64,000 nucleotides of DNA from Camelus bactrianus. Lineage: Eukaryota > Chordata > Mammalia > Artiodactyla > Camelidae. A model generated the notes under the pieces. It saw nothing but the letters and a program-made list of their open reading frames with translations. It did no database searches and was not told where the DNA came from. The position numbers and the translations under genes are program-made. Shown here piece after piece: positions 60,628 through 64,000 of the stretch. The stretch lies in assembly GCF_048773025.1 (NCBI RefSeq), contig NW_027413957.1, positions 3,968,001 to 4,032,000 on the forward strand, given 5' to 3'. The first letter of the stretch is position 1; every line of letters begins with the position of its first letter.

Positions 60628-63600
60628 AGAAACTTTTACTCTGGTTTCTCAGTCTGATCCCTAGTACCGGTTTGAAGTTCCTGCCGTTTTCACTGTAAAA
60701 CCGAGTTGGAGCTAGAACCTCCCCATACATATGTATGGAGTGGAGTTTCAACTGAAAATAATCATTGTGTTCCCAACAAGCAATATGAAGGACGGCTTTC
60801 CCATACACGTATACCTTAGAAATGAGCATGTGGTGATACATTCATTCAAATAGCAGAACAGAACGAGTTGCAGGAGAAACATTTACTCTGGTTTCTAAGT
60901 CTGTTTTAGTGCTGGTTTGAAGTTCCTGCTGTTTTCACTGTAAAAAGAGTTAGAGCTAGTACCTCCCAATATATATTTATGGAGTGGATTTTGCAAGAGA
61001 AAAGAAACTTTGTGTTCCCAACAAGCAAGTTGAAGGCGGCTTTCACATACAATTATCTCAGAACTGATCATGTGGAGAGACGTTCTTTCATCTATCACCA
61101 ATGGAACGGTTTGCAGGAGAAACTTTTACTCTGGTTTCTCAGTCTGTTTCCTAGTGCCGGTTTGAAGTTCCTGCAGTTTACACTGTAAAACCGAGTTTGA
61201 GTTTGTACCACCTCAAAAATATGTATGGAATGGAGTTTGCAACTGAAAAGATACTGTGTGTTCCCAACAAGCAAAGTAAAGGACGGCTTTCACAAACACT
61301 TATCTCTCAGAACTGAGCATGTGGATAGACGTTCGTTCATCTAACACCAAGGGAACGGTTTGCAGGACAAACTTTTACTCTGATTTCTCAGTCTGTTTCC
61401 TAGTGCCGGTTTGATGTTCCTGAAGTTTTCACTGTAAACCAGAGTTGGAGCTAGTAACTTCCCATATAGATGTATGGAGTGGAGTTTGCAACAGAAAAGA
61501 AACTTTGTGTTCCCAACAAGCTATGAGATGTACGGCTTTCACACACACTTATCTCTCAGATCTGAGCATGTGGAGAGACGTTCGTTCATCTAGAACCAAA
61601 GGAACGGGTTGCAAGGGAAATTTTACTCTTGTTTCTCAGTCTGTTTCATAGTGCCGGTCTGAAGTTCCTGCTTATTTCACTGTAAAACCGAGTTGGAGCT
61701 TGTACCTCCCCATATATATGTATGGAGTGGAGTTGGCAACTGAAAAGATACTTTGTGTTCCCAATAAACTACGTGAAGGACGGGTTTCACACATACTTAT
61801 TTCTGAGAACTGAGCATGTGGAGAGACGGTCGTTCATCTAGCACCAAAGGAAAGGGTTGCAGGAGAAACTTCTACTCTGGTTTCACAGTCTGTTTCCTAG
61901 TGCCGGTTTGAAGTTCCTGCAGTGGTCACAGTAAAACAGAGTTGGAGCTAGTACCTCCACATATATATGTATGGAACGGTATTTGCAAGTGAAAAAATTT
62001 TTGTGTTTCCAACAAAATTGGTCAAGGACGGCTTTCACACACAATTATCTCTCAGAACTGAGCCTGTGGATAGACGTCCGTTCATCTAGCACCAAGGGAA
62101 CGAGTTGCAGGGCAAACTTTTACTCTGGTTTCTCAGTCTGTTTCCTAGTGCCGGTTTGAAGTTCCTGCAGTTTTCACTGTAAAACCGTGTTGGAGCTAGT
62201 ACCTCCCCATATATATGTATGGAGTGGATTTTGCAACTGAAAAGAAACTTTGTGTTCCCAACAAGCTAGGTGAAGGACGGCTTTCACACACACTTATCTC
62301 TCAGAACTGAGCATGTGGAGAGACGTTCGTTCACCTAGCATCAAGGGAACGGTTTGCAGGAGAAACTTTTACTCTGGTTTCTCAGTCTGATTCCTAGTGC
62401 CGTGTTGAAGTTCCTGCAGATTTCACTGTAAAACCGAGTTGGAGCTTGTACCTCCCCATATATATGTATAGAGTGGTGTTTTCAACAGAAAAGAAGCTTT
62501 CTCTTCCCAACAAGCTAGGTGAAGGCCGGCTTTCACACACAATTATCTCTCAGAATTGAGCATATGGAGAGATGTTCTTTCATTTAGTACCAAGGGAACG
62601 GGTTGCAGGAGAAACTTTTACTCTAATTTCTCAGACTGTTTCCTAGAGTCGGTTTGAAGTTCCTGCAGTTTTCACTGCAAAACCGAGTTGGAGCTATACC
62701 ACCCCATATATATGTATGGAGAGGAGTCTGCAACTGAAAAGAACTTTGTGTTCCCAATAAGCTAGGTGAAGGAAGGCTTTCACACACACTTATCTCTCGG
62801 AACTGAACATGTGCAGAGACGTTCGTTCACCTAGCAACAATGGAACGGTTTGCAGGAGAAACTTTTACTCTGGTTTCTCAGTCTGATTCCTAGTACCGGT
62901 TTGAAGTTCCTGCCGTTTTCACTGTAAAACCGAGTTGGAGCTAGAACCTCCCCATACATATGTATGGAGTGGAGTTTCAACTGAAAATAATCATTGTGTT
63001 CCCAACAAGCAATGTGAAGGACGGCTTTCACATACACGTATATCTCAGAAATGAGCATGTGGAGATACTTTCGTTCAAATAGCACAACAGAACGAGTTGC
63101 AGGAGAAACTTTTACTCTGGTTTCTCAGTCTGTTTCCTAGTGCCGGTTTGAAGTTCCTGCTGTTTTCACTATAAAACGAGTTAGAGCTTGTACCTCCCAA
63201 TATATATTTATGGAGTGGAGTTTGCAAGAGAAAAGAAACTTTGTGTTCCCAACAAGCAAGTTGAAGGCGGCTTTCACATACAATTATCTCTCAGAACTGA
63301 TCATGTGGAGAGACGTTCTTTCATCTATCACCAATGGAACGGTTTGCAGGAGAAACTTTTACTCTGGTTTCTCAGTCTGTTTCCTAGTGCCGGTTTGAAG
63401 TTCCTGCAGTTTACACTGTAAAACCGAGTTGGAGTTTGTACCTCCTCAAAAATATGTATGGAATGGAGTTTGCAACTGAAAAGAAACTGTGTGTTCCCAA
63501 CAAGCAAAATAAAGGACGGCTTTCACAAACACTTATCTCTCAGAACTGAGCATGTGGATAGACGTTCGTTCATCTAACACCAAGGGAACGGTTTGCAGGA

Positions 63601-64000
63601 CAAATTTTTACTCTGGTTTCTCAGTCTGTTTCCTAGTGCTGGTTTGATGTTCCTGAAGTTTTCACTGTAAACCAGAGTTGGAGCTAGTAACTTCCCATAT
63701 AGATGTATGGAGTGGAGTTTGCAACAGAAAAGAAACTTTGTGTTCCCAACAAGCTATGAGAAGTACGGCTTTCACACACACTTATCTCTCAGATCTGAGC
63801 ATGTGGAGAGACGTTCGTTCATCTAGAACCAAAGGAACGGTTTGCAAGGGAACTTTTACTCTGGTTTCTCAGTCTGTTTCATAGTGCCTGTCTGAAGTTC
63901 CTGCTTATTTCACTGTAAAACCGAGTTGGAGCTTGTACTTCCCCATATATATGTATGGAGTGGAGTTGGCAACTGAAAAGATACTTTGTGTTCCCAACAA
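60628..64000 (+). repeat. 3.37-kb block, right copy; truncated by the window end
   Basis: This is a near-identical partner of 12,675-16,047 at an offset of 47,953 bp. It includes the 243-bp monomer (60,868-61,110) and the first 3.5 monomers of the 9-mer unit (from about 63,113). The match runs to the last base of the window, so the true length of the shared block is unknown. Confidence 0.92.

Larger units (their letters stand above)
1..64000. repeat. Continuous satellite DNA array, monomer about 248-249 bp, about 257 copies
   Basis: Every part of the window aligns to one monomer when stepped by about 248-249 bp. The landmarks always come in the same order: TTGCAGGAGAAAC, then TTTCTCAGTCTGTTTCCTAG, then CAGTTTTCACTGTAAAAC, then an AT-rich CATATATATGTATGG, then TTTGTGTTCCCAACAAG, then GGACGGCTTTCACACA, then CTCAGAACTGAGCATGTGG, then ACGTTCGTTCATCTAGCACC. 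All monomers share one orientation, and no gap or foreign insertion longer than a few bases was seen. Landmark positions 18 and 63,842 give about 257 monomer steps. Monomers differ by scattered substitutions and 1-6 bp indels, and those variants define monomer types and higher-order repeats. Most carry a PstI site (CTGCAG), so a PstI ladder would be expected. Chromosomal location and species cannot be read from the sequence; centromeric or pericentromeric heterochromatin is inferred from the architecture alone. Confidence 0.98.

Noticed and set aside
266-63884. Many 60-100-codon open frames on both strands with recurring peptides
   Set aside because: They repeat at the monomer period, overlap on opposite strands, are cut by conserved stops in or just past each monomer, and resemble no protein family I know. 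They are by-products of the tandem repeat.
1-64000. CRISPR array
   Set aside because: The repeated unit is about 248 bp with no unique spacers between short repeats, and no cas-like gene is present.
1-64000. LTR, retroviral or other transposon insertions
   Set aside because: The monomer register is never interrupted, and no terminal repeats, target-site duplications, poly-A tails or transposase/polymerase frames were seen.
1-64000. Ribosomal DNA spacer or telomeric repeats
   Set aside because: No rRNA sequence, TTAGGG-type runs or spacer-promoter structure is present; the monomer is uniform throughout.

Overview
The window is satellite DNA from end to end. It is one uninterrupted, head-to-tail tandem array of a monomer of about 248-249 bp, roughly 257 copies by arithmetic from the first and last recognisable monomer starts (positions 18 and 63,842). 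All copies lie in the same orientation. I see no protein gene, RNA gene, transposon, CRISPR array or unique-sequence island. Short open frames recur on both strands, but they are by-products of the monomer sequence, are closed by stops within or just past each repeat, and are not annotated. A long homogeneous satellite with multi-kilobase higher-order repeats points to a eukaryotic nuclear chromosome, probably centromeric, pericentromeric or other constitutive heterochromatin. I do not recognise the monomer as a named satellite, and it is not the 171-bp primate alpha satellite, so I do not name a species. A typical monomer is about 45% GC by hand count.

Layout. Region A1 (1 to about 32,300) has monomers averaging about 248.0-248.4 bp. 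It contains a 27-monomer higher-order repeat (HOR, 6,697 bp) in two copies, a 9-monomer repeat (2,235 bp) in tandem, and a mosaic of pieces of these from about 19,400 to 32,300. Region B (about 32,300 to 52,600) is a distinct subfamily with a period of about 248.7-248.8 bp. It holds a 13-monomer HOR (3,234 bp) in three almost identical tandem copies, then a 12-monomer unit (2,984 bp) in two tandem copies, with a larger 30-monomer (7,460 bp) repetition on top. Region A2 (about 52,600 to 64,000) returns to A-type monomers. It has a 12-monomer unit (2,979 bp) twice in tandem, and its last 3.37 kb (60,628-64,000) is a near-identical copy of 12,675-16,047, 47,953 bp away.

The nested periods (5, 6, 7, 9, 12, 13, 26, 27, 30 and 193 monomers) read as a record of repeated unequal exchange of different ages, with the 13-monomer triplication looking youngest. 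Each monomer also carries several short dyad symmetries, one of them a perfect 16-bp palindrome in one monomer class, and the typical monomer has no canonical CENP-B box. Offsets and boundaries come from aligning diagnostic variants by eye. Block edges are good to roughly 10-50 bp, and identity statements are qualitative unless a specific difference is named.
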